NCBI GenBank assembly: GCA_022794255.1
Contig: JAAWEL010000042.1
Span: forward strand, 1-64,000
Length of the DNA stretch: 64,000 nucleotides
DNA from: Lachnospiraceae bacterium
GTDB taxonomy: Bacteria > Bacillota > Clostridia > Lachnospirales > Lachnospiraceae
Direction of reading: 5' to 3'
The first letter of the stretch is position 1; the number at the start of each line of letters is the position of its first letter. Position numbers and translations under genes: made by a program. The notes below the pieces were generated by a model, which was given only the letters and a program-made list of their open reading frames with translations, did no database searches and was not told the origin of the DNA. This document shows, one piece after another, positions 1 through 8,045 of the stretch.

Positions 1-49
1 CAACGCATTCGTAATGCGTGGGTCGCCGGTTCGAGTCCGGCCGGGAGCT
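1..49 (+). tRNA. tRNA-Thr (anticodon CGU), 3' part only
   Basis: The first bases form the anticodon arm (stem ACGCA/TGCGT, seven-base loop with CGT at positions 10-12), a short variable loop, a T arm (GCCGG/CCGGC around TTCGAGT) and the 3' half of the acceptor stem (CGGGAGC) with discriminator T. The anticodon CGU reads the threonine codon ACG. The 5' half (acceptor and D arm) lies outside the window. No CCA is encoded directly after the discriminator. Confidence 0.9.
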
Positions 50-75
50 TTGAAAATAAAGGATTTTAAAAGGCG

Positions 76-109
76 AAAAGTGCGTAAACATGAGATTACG
101 CACTTTTTT
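76..109 (+). terminator. Rho-independent terminator after the tRNA
   Basis: A perfect 12-bp stem (AAAAGTGCGTAA with TTACGCACTTTT) closes an eight-base loop and ends in a T run. It lies just after the tRNA and before the convergent ferredoxin gene. The A-rich left arm could also let it work for the opposite strand. Confidence 0.8.
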
Positions 110-163
110 GTTGTTCCATGTAAGGCCGATATTACTTGGACAAATAAATTCTTACGAAATTAC

Positions 164-778
164 TTATAAAATATTTCCTTCTGTAGAGATTGTGATAACC
201 TGACAGGAGACAGATTTTCCACAGTTTTCTAAAGCTGTTATAGCCGCATATTCCAGGCCGCCGCAGCAGGGAACCTCCATGCGGACAATGGTTACATCTT
301 TTATATCATTACATTGGAAAAGCTTAGTCAGTTTCTCGCTGTAATCCACGGCATCCAACTTCGGGCAGCCGATCAGAGTGACTCTTCCCTTGATAAAATC
401 CTGATGGAAACCGGCATAGGCATAGGCTGTGCAGTCAGCAGCGATCAGCAGCCGGGCTTCATGAAAGTAAGGGGCATTGATGGGAGCCAGCTTGATCTGG
501 ACAGGCCACTGTCTCAACTGGGACAAAGCAGAATCACTTTTCGCTTGTTTGCTTTTCAGGACAGCTGTCGCATCATAAGCCTTTGCCTCACGCTCCACAA
601 ACGAGATGGCATTTTGGGGGCAGGCGGGCAGACAGTCTCCCAGTCCGTCACAATAATCGTCACGCAGCAGCCGGGCTTTGCCCTCTATGATTCCGATAGC
701 ACCTTCGTGACATGCCTGTGAGCACAGGCCGCAGCCATTACATTTTTCTTCATCGATTTGAATGATCTTACGAATCAT
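164..778 (-). CDS. 4Fe-4S ferredoxin-domain protein
   Basis: A 204-residue cytoplasmic iron-sulfur protein. The N-terminus has a canonical CxxCxxCxxxC cluster motif (Cys13, 16, 19, 23) and a second, altered motif (Cys43, 49, 53). The remaining 150 residues hold further cysteines (ADC, IGCP and PCCGG patterns). This resembles the small clostridial ferredoxin-type proteins often found beside a Crp/Fnr regulator. An electron-transfer or redox-sensing role is inferred; no substrate can be named. The start is supported by AGGAGG eight bases upstream. It is divergent from the Crp/Fnr gene and shares its 150-bp control region, so co-regulation is plausible. Confidence 0.85.
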   Translation of the reverse strand: MIRKIIQIDEEKCNGCGLCSQACHEGAIGIIEGKARLLRDDYCDGLGDCLPACPQNAISFVEREAKAYDATAVLKSKQAKSDSALSQLRQWPVQIKLAPINAPYFHEARLLIAADCTAYAYAGFHQDFIKGRVTLIGCPKLDAVDYSEKLTKLFQCNDIKDVTIVRMEVPCCGGLEYAAITALENCGKSVSCQVITISTEGNIL

Positions 779-849
779 AATTTATCCTCCTGTTTATCTG
801 AGAGCATGTTGCATTGAAAGAGTGAGCGGAAGGATTTCCGTCTGTTTTC

Positions 850-878
850 TTGACTTTCTCCTGACAGTGTACTATAAT
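850..878 (+). promoter_or_regulatory. Sigma-A-type promoter of the Crp/Fnr gene
   Basis: TTGACT (850-855), a 17-base spacer and TATAAT (873-878) make a near-consensus promoter. Transcription should start near 885, just ahead of the 16-bp palindrome at 893-908. Confidence 0.75.
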
Positions 879-892
879 CCGGAAGAAAAGTA

Positions 893-908
893 TGTTGTTA
901 TAACAACA
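893..908. promoter_or_regulatory. Perfect 16-bp palindrome, candidate Crp/Fnr operator
   Basis: TGTTGTTATAACAACA is its own reverse complement. It lies about 8 bases after the expected transcription start of the Crp/Fnr gene and upstream of its ribosome site, the position of a repressor operator. Dyad sites of this size are typical of Crp/Fnr dimers. Binding by the adjacent regulator (autoregulation) is inference. Confidence 0.6.
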
Positions 909-929
909 AAAAAATAAATGGAGGGGAAA

Positions 930-1601
930 ATGGACTACCAAATCCTGTCAGGCTCTGTCCTGTTTGAGGGGGTATCCTTGGAGGAGCTTCACCAGCTGAT
1001 CACTTGTCTGAGACCGGAGAACAGAACTTATAAAAAGGGAAAGATTATTTATCATGCAGGAACTCAAAACGTTGCCATGGGACTGGTTCTTTCTGGCTGT
1101 GTACACATCGAGCACAATGATTTGTTAGGCAATAAAAGCATTTTGAACCAGATCTTGCCAGGGGAAATTTTTGCAGAGACCTATGCATGTATGAAAAATG
1201 AGGAATTATTGGTAAATGTTACGGCTGCTGAAGATTCGGATATTCTCTTTTTTGACGTGAGGCAGGTATTAAATCTGTGCGCTGATACTTGTCTGTATCA
1301 TATGTTGATGATTCAAAATCTTCTTTTTGTCATGGCCAGAAAGAATTTGGCGCTTTCCAAACGATGCCTGCACACAGCTCCCAAAAGGATCCGGGAGAGA
1401 CTTTTATCTTATTTTTCTGAACAGATGGCCAGGCAGGGAGGAAGGAGTTTTACGATACCTTTCGGCCGGCAGGAGCTGGCAGATTATCTGAATGTTGACC
1501 GGAGTGCATTGTCCAATGAGTTGAGTAAAATGAGCCGGGAAGGCATGATAAGGATTCAAAAAAATAAAGTGTATTATCTCGGGGAGGACTTGCTTTTTTA
1601 G
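930..1601 (+). CDS. Crp/Fnr family transcriptional regulator
   Basis: A 223-residue DNA-binding regulator. Residues about 10-130 form a cyclic-nucleotide-binding-like beta-roll. The C-terminal third is a winged helix of the Crp type, with a recognition segment around FGRQELADYLNVDRSALSNEL. No cysteine set like that of Fnr is evident, so the signal sensed is unknown. I prefer the ATG at 930 because GGAGG sits five bases before it; an in-frame ATG at 918 overlaps that ribosome site. A strong promoter and a perfect palindrome lie upstream, suggesting autoregulation. The divergent ferredoxin gene is the obvious candidate target. Confidence 0.85.
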   Translation: MDYQILSGSVLFEGVSLEELHQLITCLRPENRTYKKGKIIYHAGTQNVAMGLVLSGCVHIEHNDLLGNKSILNQILPGEIFAETYACMKNEELLVNVTAAEDSDILFFDVRQVLNLCADTCLYHMLMIQNLLFVMARKNLALSKRCLHTAPKRIRERLLSYFSEQMARQGGRSFTIPFGRQELADYLNVDRSALSNELSKMSREGMIRIQKNKVYYLGEDLLF

Positions 1602-1636
1602 AGACATTCCTATCGAAAGTAAGTTCGATAAATGAC

Positions 1637-1666
1637 TTGCTTTTTCCAGGGGTTTTTGTGTATAAT
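1637..1666 (+). promoter_or_regulatory. Promoter of the topoisomerase operon
   Basis: TTGCTT (1637-1642), an 18-base spacer and TATAAT (1661-1666) lie upstream of the GyrB/ParE gene and imply a leader of about 120 bases with no obvious ORF. Confidence 0.65.
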
Positions 1667-1794
1667 GGGGACGTGCGCTTTCTTAAAGGAAGGATAAGGG
1701 GAAAGCAAGGTTATGGTTTGCCGGGACTTGGCGGATTGTAATGCGAGGATAAAACAGAGGACTGGCAAAAAGGGGCCGGGCAGAGAGGAGTATA

Positions 1795-3714
1795 ATGGCA
1801 AAGACACAGTATAATGCGGACAGCATTACCGTTTTAGAGGGCTTGGAAGCAGTTCGGAAGCGGCCGGGCATGTACATAGGAGGAGTTGGATCCAAGGGCC
1901 TGAATCATCTGATCTATGAGATCGTGGACAATGCGGTGGATGAGCACCTGGCAGGATATTGTGATCAGATCTGGGTGATTTTGGAGGCGGACGGCTCCTG
2001 CACGGTGAGAGACAGCGGCCGGGGGATTCCGGTGGAGATGCACAAGAAGGGATTGTCTGCGGCAAGGATTGTTTTTTCCACGCTCCACGCCGGGGGAAAA
2101 TTTGACAATGATGCCTACAAGACCAGCGGCGGACTTCACGGTGTAGGCTCCTCAGTGGTCAATGCCCTGTCAGTCCATATGGACATTAAGATTCACCGGG
2201 GCGGGAAGATTCACCATGATGCCTATGAGAGAGGAACCCCGGTGGTGGAGTTGGTGGACGGGCTTTTGCCGGTGATCGGCAGGACGAAGGAGACAGGTAC
2301 AGAGATTAACTTTTTGCCGGACGGGGAGATTTTTGAGAAAACTCATTTTAAGGCGGACTGGTTGAAAAGCCGGCTTCACGAGACGGCATATCTGAATCCC
2401 GGGTTGACGATTCATTATGAGAACCGGCGATTGGGGGAGGAGGAGATGATTACCTTCCAGGAACCAGAAGGACTGGTTGCCTATGTGAAGGAGCTGAATA
2501 ATGGGAAAAATGCCATTCACGATCCCATCTATGTAAAGGATAAGACAGAAGGGATTGAGGTGGAGCTGGCGATTCAGTTTGTAGATACCTTTGAGGAGAA
2601 TCTTCTAGGGTTTTGTAATAATATTTTCACCCAGGAGGGAGGCACTCATCTGGTAGGGTTTAAGACCCGGTTTACCCAGATGATCAATTCCTATGCCAGG
2701 GAGCTGGGAATCCTAAAAGAAAAAGAGCCTAATTTTACCGGGGCGGACACCCGCAATGGGATGACGGCTATTGTGGCAGTAAAACATCCGGATCCTATTT
2801 TTGAAGGGCAGACAAAGACGAAGCTGGCAAGTGCCGATGCCACCAAGGCGGTGTTTTCCGTCAGTGGAGATCTTCTGCAGCATTTTTTTGACCGGAATGT
2901 GGAGGTGTTAAAGGGTATTATTTCCTGTGCGGAAAAGTCGGCAAAGATCCGCAAGGCAGAGGAGAAGGCCAGGACCAATATGCTTACCAAGTCCAAATTT
3001 TCCTTTGACAGCAATGGAAAGCTGGCCAACTGTGAGAGCCGGGAAGCGGAGAAGTGTGAGATTTTTATTGTGGAGGGAGACTCGGCGGGAGGTTCGGCCA
3101 AGACGGCCAGGAACCGGATGTATCAGGCGATTCTGCCGATTCGGGGAAAGATTCTCAATGTGGAGAAGGCCTCTATGGATAAGGTGCTGGCCAATGGAGA
3201 GATCAAGACCATGATCAATGCTTTTGGCTGTGGATTTTCCGAAGGATATGGAAATGATTTCGATCTGGCAAAGCTTAAGTACCACAAGATTATCCTGATG
3301 ACAGATGCGGATGTGGACGGAAGCCATATTGACACCCTGCTTCTCACTTTTTTGTACCGGTTTATGCCAGATCTTATTTATAATGGACACGTGTTTATTG
3401 CCATGCCGCCTCTTTACAAGGTGATTCCAAGCCGGGGCCAGGAACAGTATCTGTATGATGACAAGGAGTTGGAAAAGTACCGGAAAAATCATAAGGGGGA
3501 ATTTCGGCTGCAGCGTTACAAAGGACTTGGCGAGATGGATCCGGATCAGCTGTGGGAGACAACTTTAGATCCGGAGCGGCGGGTGTTAAAGCGAGTGGAG
3601 ATCGAGGATGCCCGGATGGCCTCGGAGGTGACGGAGATGCTGATGGGCAGCGAGGTGCCGCCACGGAGAAAATTTATCCATGATCATGCAGATGAAGCGG
3701 AGATCGATGCGTAA
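1795..3714 (+). CDS. parE: Type II topoisomerase subunit B (topoisomerase IV ParE-like)
   Basis: ATPase subunit of a type IIA topoisomerase, 639 residues. The GHKL ATPase fold shows the N box (EIVDNAVDE, about residues 42-50) and the glycine-rich lid (GGLHGVG, 112-118). The TOPRIM domain shows EGDSAGG (427-433) and DADVDG (504-509), which bind the catalytic metal, and the C-terminus has RYKGLGEM. The protein forms an A2B2 enzyme with the product of the next gene, eight bases downstream. The absence of dnaA, dnaN or recF nearby and the lack of a GyrA box in the partner favour topoisomerase IV over gyrase. Many Clostridia carry a second pair of this kind, so the symbol is tentative. Start supported by GAGAGGAG upstream. 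Confidence 0.9.
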   Translation: MAKTQYNADSITVLEGLEAVRKRPGMYIGGVGSKGLNHLIYEIVDNAVDEHLAGYCDQIWVILEADGSCTVRDSGRGIPVEMHKKGLSAARIVFSTLHAGGKFDNDAYKTSGGLHGVGSSVVNALSVHMDIKIHRGGKIHHDAYERGTPVVELVDGLLPVIGRTKETGTEINFLPDGEIFEKTHFKADWLKSRLHETAYLNPGLTIHYENRRLGEEEMITFQEPEGLVAYVKELNNGKNAIHDPIYVKDKTEGIEVELAIQFVDTFEENLLGFCNNIFTQEGGTHLVGFKTRFTQMINSYARELGILKEKEPNFTGADTRNGMTAIVAVKHPDPIFEGQTKTKLASADATKAVFSVSGDLLQHFFDRNVEVLKGIISCAEKSAKIRKAEEKARTNMLTKSKFSFDSNGKLANCESREAEKCEIFIVEGDSAGGSAKTARNRMYQAILPIRGKILNVEKASMDKVLANGEIKTMINAFGCGFSEGYGNDFDLAKLKYHKIILMTDADVDGSHIDTLLLTFLYRFMPDLIYNGHVFIAMPPLYKVIPSRGQEQYLYDDKELEKYRKNHKGEFRLQRYKGLGEMDPDQLWETTLDPERRVLKRVEIEDARMASEVTEMLMGSEVPPRRKFIHDHADEAEIDA

Positions 3715-3758
3715 AGGGACTTGTGGAGCAACGAAGAATCGTAATGAATGGAGAACAT

Positions 3759-5993
3759 ATGGCAGAGAAAATATTGACAACGGAATTTTCCGAGGAAATG
3801 CAGCGCAGCTATCTGAATTATTCCATGAGTGTGATTACCGCCAGGGCGATCCCGGATGCCAGAGACGGATTAAAGCCGGTTCAGCGGCGGGTGCTTTACG
3901 ATATGAGTGAGCTGCGGTTAGGCCATGACAAGCCTCACCGGAAATCAGCCCGTATTGTGGGTGACACCATGGGTAAATACCACCCTCACGGAGACAGCTC
4001 CATCTATGAGACCTTGGTGGTGCTTTCCCAGGAATTTAAAAAAGGCATGGCTTTAGTGGATGGCCATGGAAACTTTGGCTCCATTGAGGGAGACGGGGCG
4101 GCCGCCATGCGCTATACGGAGGCAAGGCTTAAAAAGTTTGCGGAGGAGGTCTACTTAAAGGATTTAGACAAGACGGTCAATTTTGTGACCAATTATGATG
4201 AGGCGGAGCAGGAGCCGGAGGTGCTTCCGGTGCGGGTGCCAAATCTGTTAGTCAACGGCTCTGAGGGGATCGCTGTGGGGATGAGCACCAGCATCCCTCC
4301 TCACAATCTGGGGGAGGTGATTGATCTGGTAAAGGCATATATTAAAAAGCCACAGATGACCACTCAGGAGATGATGGAGTATCTTCCCGGGCCGGATTTT
4401 CCAACAGGAGGGATCATTGCCAACAAAAGCGGCCTGGCGGAGATCTATGAGACCGGGGTGGGAAAGATCAAGCTGCGGGGAAAGATGGAGATAGAATTAG
4501 GACGGCGGCGCAGCGACAAAGACAAGCTGATTATCCGTGAGATTCCCTACACGATGATCGGCACGGGGATCAACAAATTTTTGATGGATGTGGCAGATTT
4601 GGTGGAGAGCCGGAAGCTGGCGGATGTGGTGGATATCTCCAACCAGTCAGGCAAGGAGGGGATCCGCATTGTTCTGGAGCTTAAGCGGGATGCAGATGTA
4701 GAGAAGATCAAAAACATTCTCTACAAAAAGACGAAGCTGGAGGACACCTTTGGGGTCAATATGCTTGCCATTGCAAAGGGAAGGCCGGAGACCTTAAGTC
4801 TGCGGGGGATCTTAAAGAATTATCTGGATTTTCAGTATGAGAATACTACCAGGAAATACCAGGCTTTGCTTAATAAGGAGATGGAGAAAAAGGAAATCCG
4901 GGAAGGTCTTATAAAGGCCTGCGATGTGATTGACTTGATTATCGCCATTTTACGGGGGGCAAAAAATCTTAAGGATGCCAAGGCTTGCCTGATGAATGGG
5001 GAGATTTCCAACATCAAGTTTCGTCATCCAGGTTTCGAGGAGGATGCCAGAGCGCTTCATTTCACGGAGAAGCAGGCGTCCGCTATTCTGGAAATGCGGC
5101 TTTATAAGCTCATTGGCCTGGAGATTTTAGCGCTTCAAAAGGAGTATAAGGAGTGTCTGAAGCGGATTGCCCAGTATGAGAAGATCTTAAAAAACAGGGA
5201 CAATATGAATCAGGTTCTTCTGGATGACTTGGAAAATATCAAAAAAGAATTTGCCAGACCGAGACGGACACTTATTGAGGATGGAAAGGAAGCGGTCTAT
5301 GAGGAAACACCTGAAAAAGCTCAGGAGCTGGTGTTTGTTATGGACCGGTTCGGATATTGTAAGGTTCTTGACAAAAATACTTATGAGCGAAACCGTGAGA
5401 CGGTTGACGGGGAATACAAATATATTGTTTCATCTATGAGCACGGACAAGCTGTGTGTGTTCACAGATAAAGGCAATCTGCATCAGGTAAAAATGACGGA
5501 TATCCCATTTGGAAAGCTGAGAGATAAGGGAACTCCCTTAGATAATGTGAGCAAGTTTGATGGGGCAAAAGAAACTATTGTTCTTATAAGCAGCCAGGAG
5601 AATATGGCAGGAAAACGGTTTCTTTTTGCCACAAAACAAGCCCTGGTGAAGATTGTGGCTGCTCAGGAGTTTGTAACCAACAACCGGACCGTTGCGTCAA
5701 CGAAGCTGTCAGAGGGGGATGAGGTGGCAGTGGTGCGGTCTGTGGAAGCTGAGACGGAGCTTGTTCTTCAGACCAGCAGAGGGATATTTTTGCGGTTTGC
5801 CATGGAAGAGATTCCGGAGATGAAGAAAAATGCCCGGGGAGTGCGGGGAATCAAGCTGGAGGCAGATGAGTCGTTAGAACAGGTGTATTTTGTGGGGGAA
5901 GAGCCGGTGATAACCTATAAAAAGAAGGAGGTTTACTTAAACCGGATGAAAGTGGGAAAGCGGGACGGAAAGGGGAGTAAAGTGAGAGGATAG
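3759..5993 (+). CDS. parC: Type II topoisomerase subunit A (topoisomerase IV ParC-like)
   Basis: DNA breakage-reunion subunit, 744 residues from the ATG at 3759. That start has GGAG five bases upstream; GTG 3723 and ATG 3744 are in-frame alternatives. The catalytic tyrosine is Tyr119 in the AAMRYTEARL segment, and the quinolone-region context (GKYHPHGDSSIYE) is intact. The C-terminal part forms a beta-pinwheel, but I see no QRRGGKG-type GyrA box, the element gyrase needs to wrap DNA. This supports a decatenating topoisomerase IV role. It forms an operon with the B subunit gene and is followed by a stem-loop. Confidence 0.9.
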   Translation: MAEKILTTEFSEEMQRSYLNYSMSVITARAIPDARDGLKPVQRRVLYDMSELRLGHDKPHRKSARIVGDTMGKYHPHGDSSIYETLVVLSQEFKKGMALVDGHGNFGSIEGDGAAAMRYTEARLKKFAEEVYLKDLDKTVNFVTNYDEAEQEPEVLPVRVPNLLVNGSEGIAVGMSTSIPPHNLGEVIDLVKAYIKKPQMTTQEMMEYLPGPDFPTGGIIANKSGLAEIYETGVGKIKLRGKMEIELGRRRSDKDKLIIREIPYTMIGTGINKFLMDVADLVESRKLADVVDISNQSGKEGIRIVLELKRDADVEKIKNILYKKTKLEDTFGVNMLAIAKGRPETLSLRGILKNYLDFQYENTTRKYQALLNKEMEKKEIREGLIKACDVIDLIIAILRGAKNLKDAKACLMNGEISNIKFRHPGFEEDARALHFTEKQASAILEMRLYKLIGLEILALQKEYKECLKRIAQYEKILKNRDNMNQVLLDDLENIKKEFARPRRTLIEDGKEAVYEETPEKAQELVFVMDRFGYCKVLDKNTYERNRETVDGEYKYIVSSMSTDKLCVFTDKGNLHQVKMTDIPFGKLRDKGTPLDNVSKFDGAKETIVLISSQENMAGKRFLFATKQALVKIVAAQEFVTNNRTVASTKLSEGDEVAVVRSVEAETELVLQTSRGIFLRFAMEEIPEMKKNARGVRGIKLEADESLEQVYFVGEEPVITYKKKEVYLNRMKVGKRDGKGSKVRG

Positions 5994-5995
5994 AT

Positions 5996-6066
5996 AAAAA
6001 ACAGCCGTCTCCTTGCGATATTGAACAGATTTGTTGCACAAGAAACAGGGAGGCGGCAGTTTTTGA
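5996..6066. terminator. Imperfect bidirectional stem-loop terminator
   Basis: An A-rich/T-rich flanked stem (AAACAGCCGTCTCC against GGAGGCGGCAGTTT, with one mismatch and one wobble) spans the gap between the convergent topoisomerase and coat genes. Its loop is about 35 bases, so efficiency is uncertain. Confidence 0.5.
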
Positions 6067-6074
6067 GAGATTTT

Positions 6075-6323
6075 TTAGGAAATTTTGGCGTACTGGGTGT
6101 GAATCTTCTGAATCTGGCTGGAATCAGCCTGCTCAGTCGTATACCAGCCCTTGGCAGACATTTTCTGATAGATGTCATCCTGCATGCAAAGACTGTCCTT
6201 CAAGGCCTGATGGAAGGCTTGATGGACATTGGCTGTGGAAGATTCGATTGTGCCGTGCATATAAAGGTCACATACCCCTTTGGTAGTCAAAAGCAGGTTT
6301 TCCATAATGCATCTGTCGTCCAT
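6075..6323 (-). CDS. Spore coat protein, CotF-like
   Basis: A small (82-residue) helical protein rich in Gln, His and Tyr, matching the general look of clostridial coat proteins of the CotF family (ferritin-like helical bundle). It would be assembled on the forespore surface late in sporulation. The ATG at 6323 is preferred because AAGGAGG lies eight bases upstream; the longer reading from GTG at 6332 overlaps that site. It is 16 bases downstream of a second small coat-like gene, so both are probably one operon read by a mother-cell sigma factor, which I could not confirm from the promoter. Confidence 0.65.
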   Translation of the reverse strand: MDDRCIMENLLLTTKGVCDLYMHGTIESSTANVHQAFHQALKDSLCMQDDIYQKMSAKGWYTTEQADSSQIQKIHTQYAKIS

Positions 6324-6339
6324 GATTTTCACCTCCTTG

Positions 6340-6513
6340 TCAGGTCAGTTTGTAAAATGTGTCAAAAATTTGCTGATGCTTGTCATAAATCTGCTGCACA
6401 CAGTTTTTCAGTTCTGCATCCTGAAGATTTTTGATGGCATCCTGGCACTGGGTTTTCAAAAATTTTTCATGGCCAAGGGCATCGTCAATATAATTTAACT
6501 CTTTAGGACTCAT
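6340..6513 (-). CDS. Small coat-associated protein
   Basis: A 57-residue, mostly helical protein (MSPKELNYIDDALGHEKFL...). The region YIDDALGHEKFLKTQC resembles the first helix of CotF/ferritin-like coat proteins, so this may be a split or short partner of the downstream coat gene. A GGAGG site eight bases before ATG 6513 supports the start; a GTG three codons upstream overlaps it. Function is inferred from similarity of style and position. Confidence 0.6.
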   Translation of the reverse strand: MSPKELNYIDDALGHEKFLKTQCQDAIKNLQDAELKNCVQQIYDKHQQIFDTFYKLT

Positions 6514-6667
6514 AATTATCACCTCCAGGGCTATTATGTGTGATTTAAAGCCCGGCTATGTGTGGAAGTTTTTTCTGCAATATCTTTTGGATTGTTATCT
6601 GGGAGTGTACTTTTTGTTTGATGTGTCCGCGGTGTGAAAACAAATGTATTTTTCTCGCGAATAAGTA

Positions 6668-6696
6668 TTGATTTTTTTGTTAATATGAGATAGGAT
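6668..6696 (+). promoter_or_regulatory. Probable promoter of asd
   Basis: TTGATT (6668-6673), 17 bases, TAGGAT (6691-6696), about 50 bases before the asd start. The -10 element is weak. Confidence 0.4.
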
Positions 6697-6745
6697 AGTC
6701 AAAGCCTGATTGGAATGTCAGAATATAAATGAGGAGAGAAATATT

Positions 6746-7834
6746 ATGGAAAAGAAGTTGCGGGCAGGAGTCCTGGGCGCCACCGGAATGGTGGGGCAAA
6801 GATTTATCACTCTTTTGGAGAATCATCCCTGGTTTCAGGTGACTGTGGTAGCAGCAAGCCCCCGGTCTGCCGGAAAAACCTATGAGGAGGCAGTGGGAGG
6901 ACGCTGGAAGATGGATACGTCCATGCCAAACCGTGTAAAAAATCTGGTGGTAATGAATGTTAATGAGGTGGAGAAGGTCTCCGCTGAGGTGGATATGGTA
7001 TTTAGTGCGGTTGACATGAGTAAAGATGAGATCCGTGCCATTGAAGAAGCCTATGCAAAGGCAGAGGTGCCGGTGGTTTCCAACAACAGCGCCCATCGCT
7101 GGACCAAGGATGTTCCCATGGTGGTTCCGGAGATCAATCCGGAGCATTTTGAGGTGATTCCCTTCCAGAAGAAGCGTCTGGGAACAAAGAGAGGGTTTAT
7201 CGCAGTAAAGCCGAATTGCTCGATTCAGAGCTACGCGCCAGTTCTGACGGCCTGGAAGGAATTTGAGCCCTATGAGGTGGTGGCCACCACCTACCAGGCC
7301 ATTTCCGGGGCAGGAAAGACGTTCAAAGACTGGCCGGAGATGGTGGAAAATATCATTCCTTATATCGGCGGTGAGGAAGAGAAGAGCGAGCAGGAGCCTT
7401 TGCGGCTTTGGGGAAAGATTGAGGATGGAGAGATTGTCAAGGCAGCTGAGCCGGTGATTACCTGCCAGTGTATTCGGGTGCCGGTGCTTAACGGACATAC
7501 GGCAGCCGTGTTCGTAAAGTTCCGCAAAAAGCCTGACAGAAAACAGCTGATTGAGAAAATGGTAAGCTTTAAGGGCTTGCCTCAAGAGTTAGAGCTTCCC
7601 AGTGCGCCAAAGCAGTTTATTCAGTATTTGGAGGAGGACAACCGGCCCCAGGTCAGAGCGGATGTGGATTTTGAGAAAGGCATGGGGATTTCTGTCGGAC
7701 GGTTGAGAGAGGATACGGTATATGACTATAAATTTGTAGGCCTGTCCCACAATACCCTGCGAGGCGCTGCCGGCGGGGCAGTGCTCTGTGCGGAGCTTTT
7801 GGTGGCACAGGGATATATGAAAGCAAAGGAGTAA
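6746..7834 (+). CDS. asd: Aspartate-semialdehyde dehydrogenase
   Basis: Reduces L-aspartyl-4-phosphate to L-aspartate-4-semialdehyde with NADPH, the branch to lysine/diaminopimelate, threonine and methionine. The 362-residue protein has the N-terminal Rossmann motif GATGMVG (residues 11-17) and catalytic Cys158 in PNCSIQ. The length and the pattern match the larger archaeal/clostridial-type enzyme. ATG 6746 is preferred (GGAGAG upstream); a longer frame opens at 6710. The gene is monocistronic and followed by a strong terminator, directly before the A+T-rich three-gene island. Confidence 0.93.
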   Translation: MEKKLRAGVLGATGMVGQRFITLLENHPWFQVTVVAASPRSAGKTYEEAVGGRWKMDTSMPNRVKNLVVMNVNEVEKVSAEVDMVFSAVDMSKDEIRAIEEAYAKAEVPVVSNNSAHRWTKDVPMVVPEINPEHFEVIPFQKKRLGTKRGFIAVKPNCSIQSYAPVLTAWKEFEPYEVVATTYQAISGAGKTFKDWPEMVENIIPYIGGEEEKSEQEPLRLWGKIEDGEIVKAAEPVITCQCIRVPVLNGHTAAVFVKFRKKPDRKQLIEKMVSFKGLPQELELPSAPKQFIQYLEEDNRPQVRADVDFEKGMGISVGRLREDTVYDYKFVGLSHNTLRGAAGGAVLCAELLVAQGYMKAKE

Positions 7835-7879
7835 AGGGGCAGGAGCTGAACCTTAAAGGATTTGGATCAGAATATGGAA

Positions 7880-7928
7880 AAAACAGCTGGCAAAAAAAGC
7901 ATTGTGCTTTGATCTGCCAGCTGTTTTT
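7880..7928 (+). terminator. Terminator after asd
   Basis: AAACAGCTGGCA pairs with TGCCAGCTGTTT around a 22-base loop and is followed by a T run. It separates asd from the next operon. Confidence 0.85.
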
Positions 7929-7940
7929 CTGGAAACTCCA

Positions 7941-7969
7941 TTGATGTTTTTGTTGCTTTATGGTAGACT
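7941..7969 (+). promoter_or_regulatory. Possible promoter of the DUF262 three-gene operon
   Basis: TTGATG (7941-7946), 17 bases and TAGACT (7964-7969), located between the asd terminator and the first gene of the island. Both hexamers are imperfect. Confidence 0.35.
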
Positions 7970-8045
7970 GATCTGGTGAAAATCCTTAGAACAGACGGCC
8001 CCTTCATGTGAGAAGGTAAAAATATGGAACAGGAGTTTTGTACTG

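Noticed and set aside
1795-5993. Chromosome origin region suggested by the gyrase-like pair
   Set aside because: No dnaA, dnaN, recF or DnaA-box cluster is visible nearby.
6680-7585. A 301-codon open frame antisense to asd
   Set aside because: It lies wholly opposite a well-conserved enzyme, has no ribosome site and codes for a low-complexity His/Leu-rich peptide.
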